Shown: one piece after another, positions 1 to 5,753 of the stretch
Layout: the number at the start of each line of letters is the position of its first letter
Numbering within the stretch: position 1 is the first letter of the stretch
Source of the DNA: an uncultured Collinsella sp.
GTDB lineage: Bacteria > Actinomycetota > Coriobacteriia > Coriobacteriales > Coriobacteriaceae
DNA: 5,753 nt
Assembly (NCBI GenBank): GCA_900549345.1
Contig: UROC01000095.1
Span: 1-5,753 of the forward strand
Direction of reading: 5' to 3'
The notes under the pieces: generated by a model
What the model was told of the DNA's origin: nothing
The model's database searches: none
What the model saw: only the letters and a program-made list of their open reading frames with translations
Program-made: the position numbers and the translations under genes

Positions 1-913
1 CCTTGGCAGCCTCGCGCTCGCGCTTCTCCTTGCGCTTCTTGCGGCGACCGGTGGACTCGCGAGAGGCCTCCTCGACGGCGGCACGAGCCTCCTCGAGCAC
101 CTTCTCGCGGCTGTACTCCTCGGCCTCGCGAGCCATACGGCTGTAGTGGTCCTCTTCGTTGTTGTGACCGCCCTTGCGCTTCTTGCCCTTGCCCTGCTTA
201 TCAGGGTTGGGGAAGTCCATGCCAGCAGCGACGTTGTTGCTGGCGTTGGTGCGATGGCTGTGCGGACGGCTCTCGGAGGCGTTGCGCTCGGAGTTGTTGT
301 CGGAGGCGTTACGATCGTTACGGCGGCCACCGCGGCGATCATTGTTGCCGCCACGACGGTTACCGCGCTCGGCGGCGCGCTCGGCCTTGGCCTTGTCCTC
401 GGCGTCCTTCTTCTCCTTGAGCACGGTCTCCTGTGCGGCGATCTGGTCGAGCAGCGAACGGAAGCGCGAACCGGAGTCGGAAGCGGGAACGGCGCGGCGC
501 TGGGCCTCGCGGGCAGCCTCCTCCTTCTCGCGGGCAAGGCGCTCCTGCTCGGCCTTCTTCTTGGCCTCGGCCTCGGCGCGGGCAGCCTCCTCGGCAGCCT
601 GGGCTGCGGCAAACTGGCGGCGTTCCTCCTCGCGTGCCTTCTCGGCGGCGATGCGCTCGCGCTCGGCCTCGGCGGCGCGAGCGGCCTCCTCGGCGGCAGC
701 TGCCTGCTCCTCGGCCTGCTTGGCGGCCTCGACTTCCTGAGCGCGGGCCTCGATCACCGAGGCGAGCTGCTTGCGGACCATGGCGACATAGGCGTCCTCC
801 AAAGTGGAGGACGCGGACTTAGCGGGAATCTTCATTTCGGCGAGATGACCCATCAGTTCCTTGGAGGTCATGCCGAACTCTTTGGCCAGGGTGGACACAC
901 GGACTTTTGCCAT
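1..913 (-). CDS. infB: Translation initiation factor IF-2, N-terminal part (runs off the window)
   Basis: IF-2 is the GTPase that brings initiator fMet-tRNA to the 30S subunit and promotes subunit joining. Only the first 304 codons are present, read without a stop from the ATG at 913-911 to the left edge. Residues 1-55 (MAKVRVSTLAKEFGMTSKEL...) match the IF2N domain. Residues about 55-140 are a highly charged Ala/Glu/Arg/Lys-rich stretch, probably helical or coiled coil. Residues 183-205 are Arg/Gly/Asn-rich (NRRGGNNDRRGGRR), followed by an Asn/Ser-rich part and Lys/Arg-rich clusters near 241-248 and 290-300. This fits the variable linker before the G domain, which lies outside the window. 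A Shine-Dalgarno AGGTGA (925-920) sits 6 nt before the ATG. It is the third gene of the rimP-nusA-infB operon. The identity is firm from the N-terminus and the gene order; catalytic motifs cannot be checked here. Confidence 0.95.
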   Translation of the reverse strand, partial: MAKVRVSTLAKEFGMTSKELMGHLAEMKIPAKSASSTLEDAYVAMVRKQLASVIEARAQEVEAAKQAEEQAAAAEEAARAAEAERERIAAEKAREEERRQFAAAQAAEEAARAEAEAKKKAEQERLAREKEEAAREAQRRAVPASDSGSRFRSLLDQIAAQETVLKEKKDAEDKAKAERAAERGNRRGGNNDRRGGRRNDRNASDNNSERNASESRPHSHRTNASNNVAAGMDFPNPDKQGKGKKRKGGHNNEEDHYSRMAREAEEYSREKVLEEARAAVEEASRESTGRRKKRKEKREREAAK

Positions 914-934
914 ATGACTTCACCTACCCTTTCT

Positions 935-949
935 GGCACCTTGGGTGCC
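935..949 (-). other. Small hairpin just upstream of the infB ribosome binding site
   Basis: GGCACC and GGTGCC form a perfect 6-bp inverted repeat with a 3-nt loop. It ends about 10 nt before the infB Shine-Dalgarno (925-920). No U-run follows, so it is not an intrinsic terminator. It could present or insulate the ribosome binding site, or be a processing site. The structure is seen directly; its role is unknown. Confidence 0.45.
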
Positions 950-973
950 TAGAGACTGAACGAGCGAGGGAGA

Positions 974-996
974 CGCGCCGGGACCCGCCCGGCGCG
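974..996 (-). other. GC-rich hairpin in the nusA-infB gap
   Basis: The arms CGCGCCGGG and CCCGGCGCG pair perfectly (9 bp, 5-nt loop), beginning 9 nt after the nusA stop codon. The sequence after the hairpin in the transcript (TCTCCCTCGC) has no U-run. It therefore looks like a 3'-end stabiliser, a pause or processing site, or a factor-dependent attenuator rather than a canonical terminator. infB has no other obvious promoter in the 91-bp gap, so at least some transcription should pass through. Confidence 0.5.
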
Positions 997-1004
997 ACCG
1001 CGCG

Positions 1005-2252
1005 CTAGATCAGGTCCTCCGCATCATCGAAGGCGTCGGTGTCGTGGACACCGCAGAAACGGGAGCCGGGACGAGCCTGGTTGCGGCACTGGACGCCGTC
1101 CTCGGACACGTACTCGCAGCGGCGGACGTCCTCGTCCTCCTCGTCACCGATCAGGTCGGCGGCGGGCTCCTCGTGAACGGGAACGTTCTTGAGGATGTCG
1201 GCGGCAAGCGTCTCCGACTTGATGTCGATGTGCCAGCCGGTCAGGCGCGCGGCGAGGCGGGCGTTCTGGCCCTCCTTGCCGATGGCGAGGGACAGCTGGT
1301 CGTCGGGCACGATGACGCCGGCGTAGGCCTTCTCCTCGTCGATGAGGACGCGGGTGACCTTAGCGGGCGAAAGGGCGTTGGCGACGTAGACGGCAGGATC
1401 GGCATCCCACAGGATGACGTCGACGCGCTCGCCACGGAGCTCGCCCACGACAGCGCGAACACGGCTGCCCTTGGGGCCGACGCAGGCACCCACGGGATCC
1501 AGGCGGTCGTCGAGCGAGTGGACGGCGACCTTGGAACGCTGGCCGGGCTCGCGGGCGATTGACTTGATCTGGACGGTGCCCTCATAGATCTCGGGCACCT
1601 CCTGCTCAAACAGACGACGCATGAGCTCGGGGTGGGTACGGGAGATGACAATCGGCGGACGGCTGTGCTCGCCACGAACCGGCTGCAGGTTGGAGTTGGG
1701 GTCGCGAACGTCGATGATCACGGCCTTGATATGCTGGTTGTGCAGGTAGCGCTCGCCCATCGGACGCTCGTTGCGCTCGTTCTCGTAGCGACGCTGATCG
1801 AAGTGCGGCAGCTCGGCCTCGACGCCCTCGCGGATCTTGACGATCGTGAAGTCGGGCGTGGACTGCAGCACGGTACCGCTGATGAGGTCACCGATGCGGC
1901 CGGAGAACTCCTCGTAGATCTGCTCGCGGGCGGAGTTGCGCACGATGGCGTTGATCTCGGCCTTAGCGTGCTGGGCGGCGATGCGGCTCGTGTTCTTGGG
2001 GGTGACGTCGATCTCCTCGAACTCGGTGAAGTTGCCCTCCTCGTCCATGGAATCGTCGATCGGCTCCAGGCGGTAGACGTAGATCTTGCCGGTGGTGCGG
2101 TCGATGGTCACCTTGGCGCCCCACTCAAGATGCAGGATCTCGGCATAGCTCTTGGCAAGCGACTGCTCCAGGCGGTCGATCAGGTAGAGCTGGTCGATGT
2201 GCTTCTCCTGGCAAAGCTCCATCAGGGCGGACATCATGTCGGATGCTGCCAT
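1005..2252 (-). CDS. nusA: Transcription termination/antitermination protein NusA
   Basis: NusA binds RNA polymerase near the RNA exit channel and affects pausing, intrinsic termination and antitermination. The product is 415 aa. Residues 1-120 are the polymerase-binding N-terminal domain, about 121-205 the S1 domain (GDLISGTVLQ), about 220-285 KH1 (DPVGACVGPKGSRVRAVVGE) and about 305-346 KH2 (LSLAIGKEGQNARLAARLTG). SRTHPELMRRLF and VPEIYEGTV are family hallmarks. The C-terminus lacks the acidic repeats of E. coli NusA and instead carries an acidic linker (DEEDED) and a Cys/His cluster, C379-x9-C389-x10-C400-x2-H403, resembling a zinc knuckle. The start at MAASDMM was chosen over an ATG 33 nt upstream because AAGGAAGG lies 8 nt before it and the upstream ATG is inside rimP. 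Only one base separates the rimP stop from this ATG, so translational coupling is likely. Confidence 0.97.
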   Translation of the reverse strand: MAASDMMSALMELCQEKHIDQLYLIDRLEQSLAKSYAEILHLEWGAKVTIDRTTGKIYVYRLEPIDDSMDEEGNFTEFEEIDVTPKNTSRIAAQHAKAEINAIVRNSAREQIYEEFSGRIGDLISGTVLQSTPDFTIVKIREGVEAELPHFDQRRYENERNERPMGERYLHNQHIKAVIIDVRDPNSNLQPVRGEHSRPPIVISRTHPELMRRLFEQEVPEIYEGTVQIKSIAREPGQRSKVAVHSLDDRLDPVGACVGPKGSRVRAVVGELRGERVDVILWDADPAVYVANALSPAKVTRVLIDEEKAYAGVIVPDDQLSLAIGKEGQNARLAARLTGWHIDIKSETLAADILKNVPVHEEPAADLIGDEEDEDVRRCEYVSEDGVQCRNQARPGSRFCGVHDTDAFDDAEDLI

Positions 2253-2253
2253 C

Positions 2254-2748
2254 TTACTTTCCTTCCTTCGCGGGCTTGAAGTCATAGGTGGGCTTCAACT
2301 TGCACTTTTTAACATCAGAGTAATCGAGGGTAACGGACTCGCCGTCCTCGAGCTCGAGGGTCACGTTCGTCTCGGTGGCGGCGGCAATCTTGCCGGCGTA
2401 CTTGCGACGGCCCTCGGTGGCGGTGGAGGTGAGCTCGCAGTTCTCGCCCACAAAGCGGGCAAAGTCACGCGGGCGGCGCAGCGGGCGCGCCATACCCGGG
2501 CTCGACACCTCGAGCGTATAGCTCGAAGAGATGGGGTCGAGCTCCTCAATCACATCGCCGACCCATTTGGTGTTGGCCGTGACGTCATTGAGCGACAGGC
2601 TCTGGCCCTCGGCACCCTCGATACGCACACGCACGCAGGGGGCCTTGGTGGCACCCACGAGCTCAACGTCGACAATGTCGACATCGTGCTGGGGAGCAAC
2701 GGCCTCGAGCGCGTCGATGATCGCCTGCTCGGTCTTGGTCTTGACCAT
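2254..2748 (-). CDS. rimP: Ribosome maturation factor RimP
   Basis: RimP (formerly YhbC/YlxS) is a cytoplasmic protein that binds the 30S subunit and is needed for its late maturation. The product is 164 aa, normal for the family. The N-terminal alpha/beta domain includes DVELVGATKAPCVRVRIEG (about 27-45). The family signature YTLEVSSPGMARPLRRPRDF is at about 77-96. A C-terminal Sm-like beta domain follows (about 97-156; GKIAAATETNVTLELEDG), with a Lys-rich tail. The frame stays open upstream to 2928, but that extension crosses the promoter and the terminator. The ATG at 2748 is preceded by GGAGGTG at 5-nt spacing and gives the usual N-terminus. It is the first gene of the rimP-nusA-infB operon; its TAA is one base from the nusA ATG. 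Confidence 0.96.
   Translation of the reverse strand: MVKTKTEQAIIDALEAVAPQHDVDIVDVELVGATKAPCVRVRIEGAEGQSLSLNDVTANTKWVGDVIEELDPISSSYTLEVSSPGMARPLRRPRDFARFVGENCELTSTATEGRRKYAGKIAAATETNVTLELEDGESVTLDYSDVKKCKLKPTYDFKPAKEGK
2261..2268 (-). promoter_or_regulatory. Ribosome binding site of nusA inside the rimP 3' end
   Basis: AAGGAAGG overlaps the last codons of rimP, 8 nt before the nusA ATG at 2252. It supports this start over the in-frame ATG at 2285 and fits translational coupling of nusA to rimP. Confidence 0.75.
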
Positions 2749-2753
2749 TGCGG

Positions 2754-2760
2754 CACCTCC
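2754..2760 (-). promoter_or_regulatory. Ribosome binding site of rimP
   Basis: GGAGGTG lies 5 nt before the ATG at 2748 and fixes this start. An alternative ATG at 2766-2764 overlaps the site itself and is therefore unlikely. The site begins 8 nt after the U-run of the leader terminator. Confidence 0.85.
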
Positions 2761-2768
2761 ATCCATAC

Positions 2769-2801
2769 AAAAAAGAAGCGGGGCCGAAACCCCACTTCTT
2801 T
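2769..2801 (-). terminator. Intrinsic terminator inside the rimP leader (probable attenuator)
   Basis: In the minus-strand transcript a 9-bp stem (GAAGUGGGG with CCCCGCUUC, including one G.U pair that is a mismatch on the opposite strand) closes a UUUCGG loop, which can also be read as a UUCG tetraloop closed by U.G. A run of six U follows directly. Three more A-U pairs can extend the stem into the U-run. The U-run ends 20 nt before the rimP ATG, and the promoter at 2827-2855 lies upstream of it, so every transcript from that promoter must pass it. In B. subtilis, nusA is known to be autoregulated by NusA-stimulated termination in its operon leader without an antiterminator; this arrangement fits the same logic. 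The hairpin is seen; its use as an attenuator is inferred. Confidence 0.85.
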
Positions 2802-2826
2802 CAATTACAACTTCATTTGCAAGCAA

Positions 2827-2855
2827 ACTATACCAATACCTGCACAAACGTGCAA
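2827..2855 (-). promoter_or_regulatory. Sigma-70-type extended -10 promoter of rimP-nusA-infB
   Basis: On the minus strand, TTGCAC (2855-2850) is followed after exactly 17 bp by TATAGT (2832-2827), which is preceded by TGG to form an extended -10 (TGnTATAGT). The -10 matches consensus at 5 of 6 positions; the -35 is weak (TTG conserved), which is usual with an extended -10. The predicted start is near 2820, giving a leader of about 72 nt that includes the terminator at 2769-2801. A palindrome TGCAC-GTTT-GTGCA (2841-2854) overlaps the -35 and spacer, and TTTGC-TT-GCAAA (2816-2827) covers the expected start site. These are candidate operator sites. Confidence 0.75.
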
Positions 2856-2904
2856 CCACAACACAAACCCGCAGGTCATCGTGAGCACAGGTTCTCCACA
2901 AGAA

Positions 2905-2936
2905 ATGGATAATTGGGTGTTGTCGCAAGTATCCAT
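2905..2936. repeat. Short inverted repeat between the leuS terminator and the rimP promoter
   Basis: ATGGATA (2905-2911) and TATCCAT (2930-2936) form a perfect 7-bp inverted repeat with an 18-bp spacer. It is far enough upstream of the rimP promoter to be a regulator site, but a chance repeat in AT-rich DNA is equally possible. Confidence 0.3.
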
Positions 2937-2940
2937 AACC

Positions 2941-2980
2941 AAAGCGAGGGGCGACTCCCTACGGAATCGTCCCTCGCTTT
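2941..2980. terminator. Bidirectional terminator-like hairpin after leuS
   Basis: AAAGCGAGGGGCGA (2941-2954) pairs with TCGTCCCTCGCTTT (2967-2980) around a 12-nt loop. It begins 25 bases after the leuS stop codon and is the likely leuS terminator. Read on the minus strand, the stem has one A/C mismatch and only TTTGGTT as tail. Read on the plus strand, the mismatch becomes a G.U pair and the tail is five T. So it is formally stronger against plus-strand transcription, although no plus-strand gene ends here. Confidence 0.7.
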
Positions 2981-3005
2981 TTGATGTCAGCTATGCGCGC
3001 AGCGC

Positions 3006-5582
3006 TTACTTGACCACCAGGTTAACCAGCTTACCGGGCACGCAGATGGCCTTGACGACGGTCTTGCCCTCGAGCCACTTGGCAACGGCTTCCTCGGCGG
3101 CAGCCTGCATCTCCTCGTTGGAGGCGTCGCGGGCGACATCGATGCGGCCACGGACCTTGCCGAGCACCTGTACGACGATCTGTACCGTGTCCTCGATGGA
3201 CTCGGCCAGGTCAAACTCGGGCCAGGCGGCGGTGTAGGCGTTGCCCTCACAGCCGAGCGCCTCATGCCACAGCTCATCGGCCCAGAACGGGCAGATGGGG
3301 GCAAGGACGCTCACGATATCCTTGGCCACGCCGTAGCACAGGGCCTTGTCACGGGAAGCGCCCTCAGTAGCGTTGAGGTAGGCGCTCGCGGCATTGACGA
3401 GTTCCATGACGGCCGAGATCGCGGTGTTGAACTGGCCGCGGTCGAAGTCCTCGGTGCACTTGGCGATGGTGCGATGGCGCTCGCGGTAGAGCTTCATCGC
3501 TGTCTCGTCGAGCGCGGACTTGTCAAAGGCCACGTTGGCGTCGCCGGACTGGACGAGCTGCCACACGATACGCCAGGCGCGCTTAATGAAGCGGTTAGCG
3601 CCCTCGACGGCCTTGGGATCCCAGTCGAAGTCCTTCTCGGGTGGGGCGATAAACAGGATCGCCAGACGCATGGTGTCGGCACCGTAGGGCTCAATGACCG
3701 AACTCGGGGGCACAACATTGCCCTTGGACTTGGACATGGTGTCGCCGTTCTCGTCCTTGACCATGCCCTGGCACAGCAGGTTGGTAAAGGGTTCGTCAAC
3801 GCTCAGCAGGCCCAGGTCGCGCAGCGCCTTGGTAAAGAAGCGACTGTAGAGCAGGTGCAAAATGGCGTGCTCAATGCCGCCGATGTAGTTATCGACGGGC
3901 ATCCAACGGTCGGCAGCCTCGCGAGAGAAGGGCAGCTCGGTGTTGTGCGGGTCGGTATAGCGCAGGTAATACCAACTGGAGCAGGTAAAGGTGTCCATGG
4001 TATCGGTCTCGCGCTTGGCCGGGCGACCGCAGACCGGGCAGGTGGTCTCGTAGAACTCCTTGCACTCGGCGAGGGTCTCGCCGGCACCCAGGTCCAGGTT
4101 CTCGGGCAGCGTCACCGGCAGCTGGTCCTCGGGCACGGGTACGATGCCGCAGTGCTCGCAGTGGATGGCCGGGATGGGGTTGCCCCAATAACGCTGACGG
4201 CTGATGAGCCAGTCGCGCAGACGGAACTCGACCTTGCGACGGCCGCAGCCCATGGCCTCGAGGTCGGCCACGATCGCAGCCTCGCCCTCGGAGTGCTTGC
4301 CACCGCGCATGCCGGTGTACTTGCCGGACTGGACGAGCGTGCCCTCGGCAGCATGGGCGCAATCCCAGTCGACGGTCTCGGCATGGAAGGTATCGATGGT
4401 CTCGCCGCTGGCCTCGACGGCAGCGCGGTCGTCATCGTCCAGGATGATCGGCACGATCGGCAGGTCGTACTTGCGGGCGAACTCAAAGTCGCGCTGGTCG
4501 CCGCAGGGAACGGCCATGACGGCACCGGTGCCGTAGTCGGCAACGACATAGTCGGCAACCCACACGGGGATCTTCTCGCCGTTGACGGGGTTTACCACGT
4601 AGCGGCCCGTAAAGGCGCCGTGCTTCTCGAGGGTACCCTGTGCACGCTCGACGGCAGAGATATGCTTGGAATCCTCGACGATCTTGGTGACGGCCGCCTC
4701 GTACTCCGTGCCCTCGACGAGTTCGTGCAGACGAGCGTACTCGGGAGCCAGGACAAAGAAGGAAACGCCAAAGAGCGTGTCGGCGCGCGTGGTGAAGACG
4801 GTGATCTTGCCCTCGTCGCCCTCGATGGGCTCGCCATCGGCGTCGCACAGGGTAAAGTCGACCTCGGCGCCCTCGGAGCGGCCGATCCAGTTGGCCTGCA
4901 TCTGCTTGACGCGCTCGGGCCAGCCGGGGAGCTTCTCCAGGTCGTCGAGCAGCTCCTGGGAGTACTCGGTAATCTTGTAGTACCACTGCTCGAGATCACG
5001 CTTCTCGGGCTCGGTGCCGCAACGCCAGCATTTACCCTCGGTCACCTGCTCGTTAGCCAGAACGGTCTTGCAGGTGGGGCACCAGTTGACCGGATTCTTC
5101 TTGCGGTGGACCAGGCCCTTTTCCCACATCTTCTCAAAGATCCACTGACCCCAGCGGTAGTAGTCGGGGCTGCAGGTCTTAACGGTGCGATCCAGGTCGT
5201 AGGAGAAGCCCATGCGCTTCATCGTGGCAAGCGCCTGATCCATATTCTTATACGTCCAGGCGGCAGCCTGCGTGTTGTGCTTGATGGCGGCGTTCTCGGC
5301 GGGCAGGCCAAAGGCATCGAAGCCGATGGGATGCAGCACGTCGTAGCCGCGCATGCGGGCCTGACGGGCCATGGCATCGCCGATGGTATAGTTGCGCGCG
5401 TGGCCCATGTGCAGGTCGCCCGACGGATACGGGAACATCTCGAGCACATACTTCTTGGGCTTGCTGTCGTCAGTGTCCACGGCAAAGAGGTTGGAGTCCT
5501 CCCAGGCCTTCATCCACTTGGACTCAATGGCCTGCGCGTCGTAGGCAGGGATCTCGTCCTTATGATCTGTGCAATCGCACAT
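3006..5582 (-). CDS. leuS: Leucyl-tRNA synthetase
   Basis: This class I aminoacyl-tRNA synthetase attaches leucine to tRNA-Leu using ATP and hydrolyses mischarged tRNA. The product is 858 aa, full length for bacterial LeuRS. The Rossmann catalytic domain carries HIGH as HMGH (58-61) and KMSKS as TMSKS (615-619). A zinc-binding module has C168-x2-C171 and C185-x2-C188; a second CxxC pair set is at C475/C478 and C515/C518. The CP1 editing domain (about 235-430) has TTRADT (264-269) and GTGAVMAVPCGDQRD (351-365). The equivalents of the E. coli editing residues T252, D342 and D345 are kept (T269, D362, D365), but the usual His before the first Asp is Gly361. The anticodon-binding helical domain (about 660-790) and C-terminal domain (QIVVQVLGKVRG, about 801-812) follow. 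AAAGGAG (5594-5588) lies 5 nt before the ATG. The N-terminal extension MCDCTDH is short and Cys/His-containing. Confidence 0.98.
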   Translation of the reverse strand: MCDCTDHKDEIPAYDAQAIESKWMKAWEDSNLFAVDTDDSKPKKYVLEMFPYPSGDLHMGHARNYTIGDAMARQARMRGYDVLHPIGFDAFGLPAENAAIKHNTQAAAWTYKNMDQALATMKRMGFSYDLDRTVKTCSPDYYRWGQWIFEKMWEKGLVHRKKNPVNWCPTCKTVLANEQVTEGKCWRCGTEPEKRDLEQWYYKITEYSQELLDDLEKLPGWPERVKQMQANWIGRSEGAEVDFTLCDADGEPIEGDEGKITVFTTRADTLFGVSFFVLAPEYARLHELVEGTEYEAAVTKIVEDSKHISAVERAQGTLEKHGAFTGRYVVNPVNGEKIPVWVADYVVADYGTGAVMAVPCGDQRDFEFARKYDLPIVPIILDDDDRAAVEASGETIDTFHAETVDWDCAHAAEGTLVQSGKYTGMRGGKHSEGEAAIVADLEAMGCGRRKVEFRLRDWLISRQRYWGNPIPAIHCEHCGIVPVPEDQLPVTLPENLDLGAGETLAECKEFYETTCPVCGRPAKRETDTMDTFTCSSWYYLRYTDPHNTELPFSREAADRWMPVDNYIGGIEHAILHLLYSRFFTKALRDLGLLSVDEPFTNLLCQGMVKDENGDTMSKSKGNVVPPSSVIEPYGADTMRLAILFIAPPEKDFDWDPKAVEGANRFIKRAWRIVWQLVQSGDANVAFDKSALDETAMKLYRERHRTIAKCTEDFDRGQFNTAISAVMELVNAASAYLNATEGASRDKALCYGVAKDIVSVLAPICPFWADELWHEALGCEGNAYTAAWPEFDLAESIEDTVQIVVQVLGKVRGRIDVARDASNEEMQAAAEEAVAKWLEGKTVVKAICVPGKLVNLVVK

Positions 5583-5605
5583 ATCAGCTCCTTTAATCTT
5601 AGCTG

Positions 5606-5724
5606 GGGTCGGTCGGCTTGGCTTTGTTCGCTACTGCGGACAGTCCTGCGCAAGACGAAGAGCACATTAAGTGCTCTTCTTTGCGTGCGGAACTTGTAGC
5701 GAACAAAGCCAAGCCGACCGACCC
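5606..5724. repeat. 119-bp nested inverted repeat in the leuS leader
   Basis: The left arm 5606-5634 (begins GGGTCGGTCGGC, ends GTTCGCTAC) and the right arm 5696-5724 are perfect reverse complements over 29 bp. With a 3-4 nt bulge, CTTAG/CTAAG (5598-5602/5724-5728) can extend the outer end. The 61-nt centre holds a second hairpin, GAAGAGCAC/GTGCTCTTC (5657-5665/5671-5679, ATTAA loop), extended by CGCAA/TTGCG (5649-5653/5681-5685). The base of the structure is 11 nt upstream of the leuS Shine-Dalgarno, so the ribosome site stays free. Neither strand has a proper U-run after the inner stem. The structure is certain from sequence. It could be a leader RNA structure, a factor-dependent terminator of an upstream gene, or a small repeat element. 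Confidence 0.9.
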
Positions 5725-5741
5725 TAAGGTTAACTCGCATG

Positions 5742-5750
5742 ATGATAGCA
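5742..5750 (-). promoter_or_regulatory. Possible extended -10 element of the leuS promoter
   Basis: On the minus strand TGC-TATCAT (5750-5742) matches the extended -10 pattern TGnTATAAT with one change. The -35 would lie beyond the right edge, so it cannot be checked. The predicted start near 5735 would put the whole inverted repeat into a leuS leader of about 150 nt. Confidence 0.4.
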
Positions 5751-5753
5751 AAT

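Noticed and set aside
146..952. A 268-codon Leu/Gly-rich, membrane-like open frame on the plus strand
   Set aside because: It is antisense to the Ala/Glu/Arg repeats of infB; the Leu/Gly richness follows from reading GAG/GCC-rich codons backwards.
2805..2816. Three-codon leader ORF (ATG AAG TTG TAA) before the rimP terminator
   Set aside because: It lacks a ribosome site, starts only about 4 nt after the predicted transcript start and is too short to distinguish from chance.
2892..2911. DnaA-box-like sequence TTCTCCACA (8 of 9 to TTATCCACA), with a weaker 7-of-9 match nearby on the other strand
   Set aside because: A single near-match without a cluster, AT-rich unwinding region or replication genes nearby is not enough for an origin or a DnaA-controlled site.
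2749..2928. Longer RimP starting at the ATG at 2928
   Set aside because: The 60 extra codons translate through the promoter and terminator and resemble no RimP N-terminus; GGAGGTG marks the start at 2748.
5635..5695. Invertible promoter between the 29-bp arms
   Set aside because: No convincing -35/-10 pair in the 61-bp centre on either strand, and leuS is essential; inversion is only kept as something to check in reads.
3264..5699. An 811-codon open frame on the plus strand opposite leuS
   Set aside because: It is the mirror of a high-GC gene: composition is Gly/Val/Leu/Ala-rich with no recognisable domain, and the minus-strand frame is an unmistakable LeuRS.
5583..5753. T-box riboswitch upstream of leuS
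   Set aside because: No T-box consensus sequence, no specifier-loop pattern and no terminator with U-run; the long perfect stem is not part of that architecture.

Overview
The window is a high-GC stretch of bacterial core genome in which all four genes lie on the minus strand, in the order leuS, rimP, nusA, infB; infB runs off the left edge. GC-rich coding sequence, AT-richer gaps and protein sequences of actinobacterial type suggest class Coriobacteriia, probably a Collinsella-like gut actinobacterium. That assignment is by recognition, not by a search.

From right to left, which is the direction of transcription: (1) 5583-5753 is a non-coding leader for leuS. It has a possible extended -10 promoter at the very edge and a 119-bp nested inverted repeat with perfect 29-bp arms. 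(2) leuS, leucyl-tRNA synthetase, is complete at 858 aa. (3) 2749-3005 is a 257-bp gap holding a terminator-like hairpin behind leuS, a convincing extended -10 promoter for the next operon with two small palindromes on it, and a strong intrinsic terminator placed between that promoter and the rimP start codon. (4) rimP (164 aa) and nusA (415 aa) are separated by a single base. (5) 914-1004 is a 91-bp gap with two hairpins. (6) infB begins at 913, and its first 304 codons are present (IF2N domain plus a charged, Ala/Glu/Arg-rich linker).

rimP-nusA-infB is the widely conserved operon linking 30S subunit maturation (RimP), transcription elongation/termination (NusA) and translation initiation (IF-2). 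The genes usually found between nusA and infB in many Gram-positive bacteria (ylxR, and an L7Ae-family gene) are absent. leuS appears to be a separate upstream transcription unit.

No new enzyme system, mobile element, CRISPR array or RNA gene is visible. The most interesting signals are regulatory: the terminator inside the rimP leader, which fits NusA-dependent autoregulation as known for Bacillus subtilis nusA; the long hairpin in the leuS leader; and a Cys/His zinc-knuckle-like tail on NusA.
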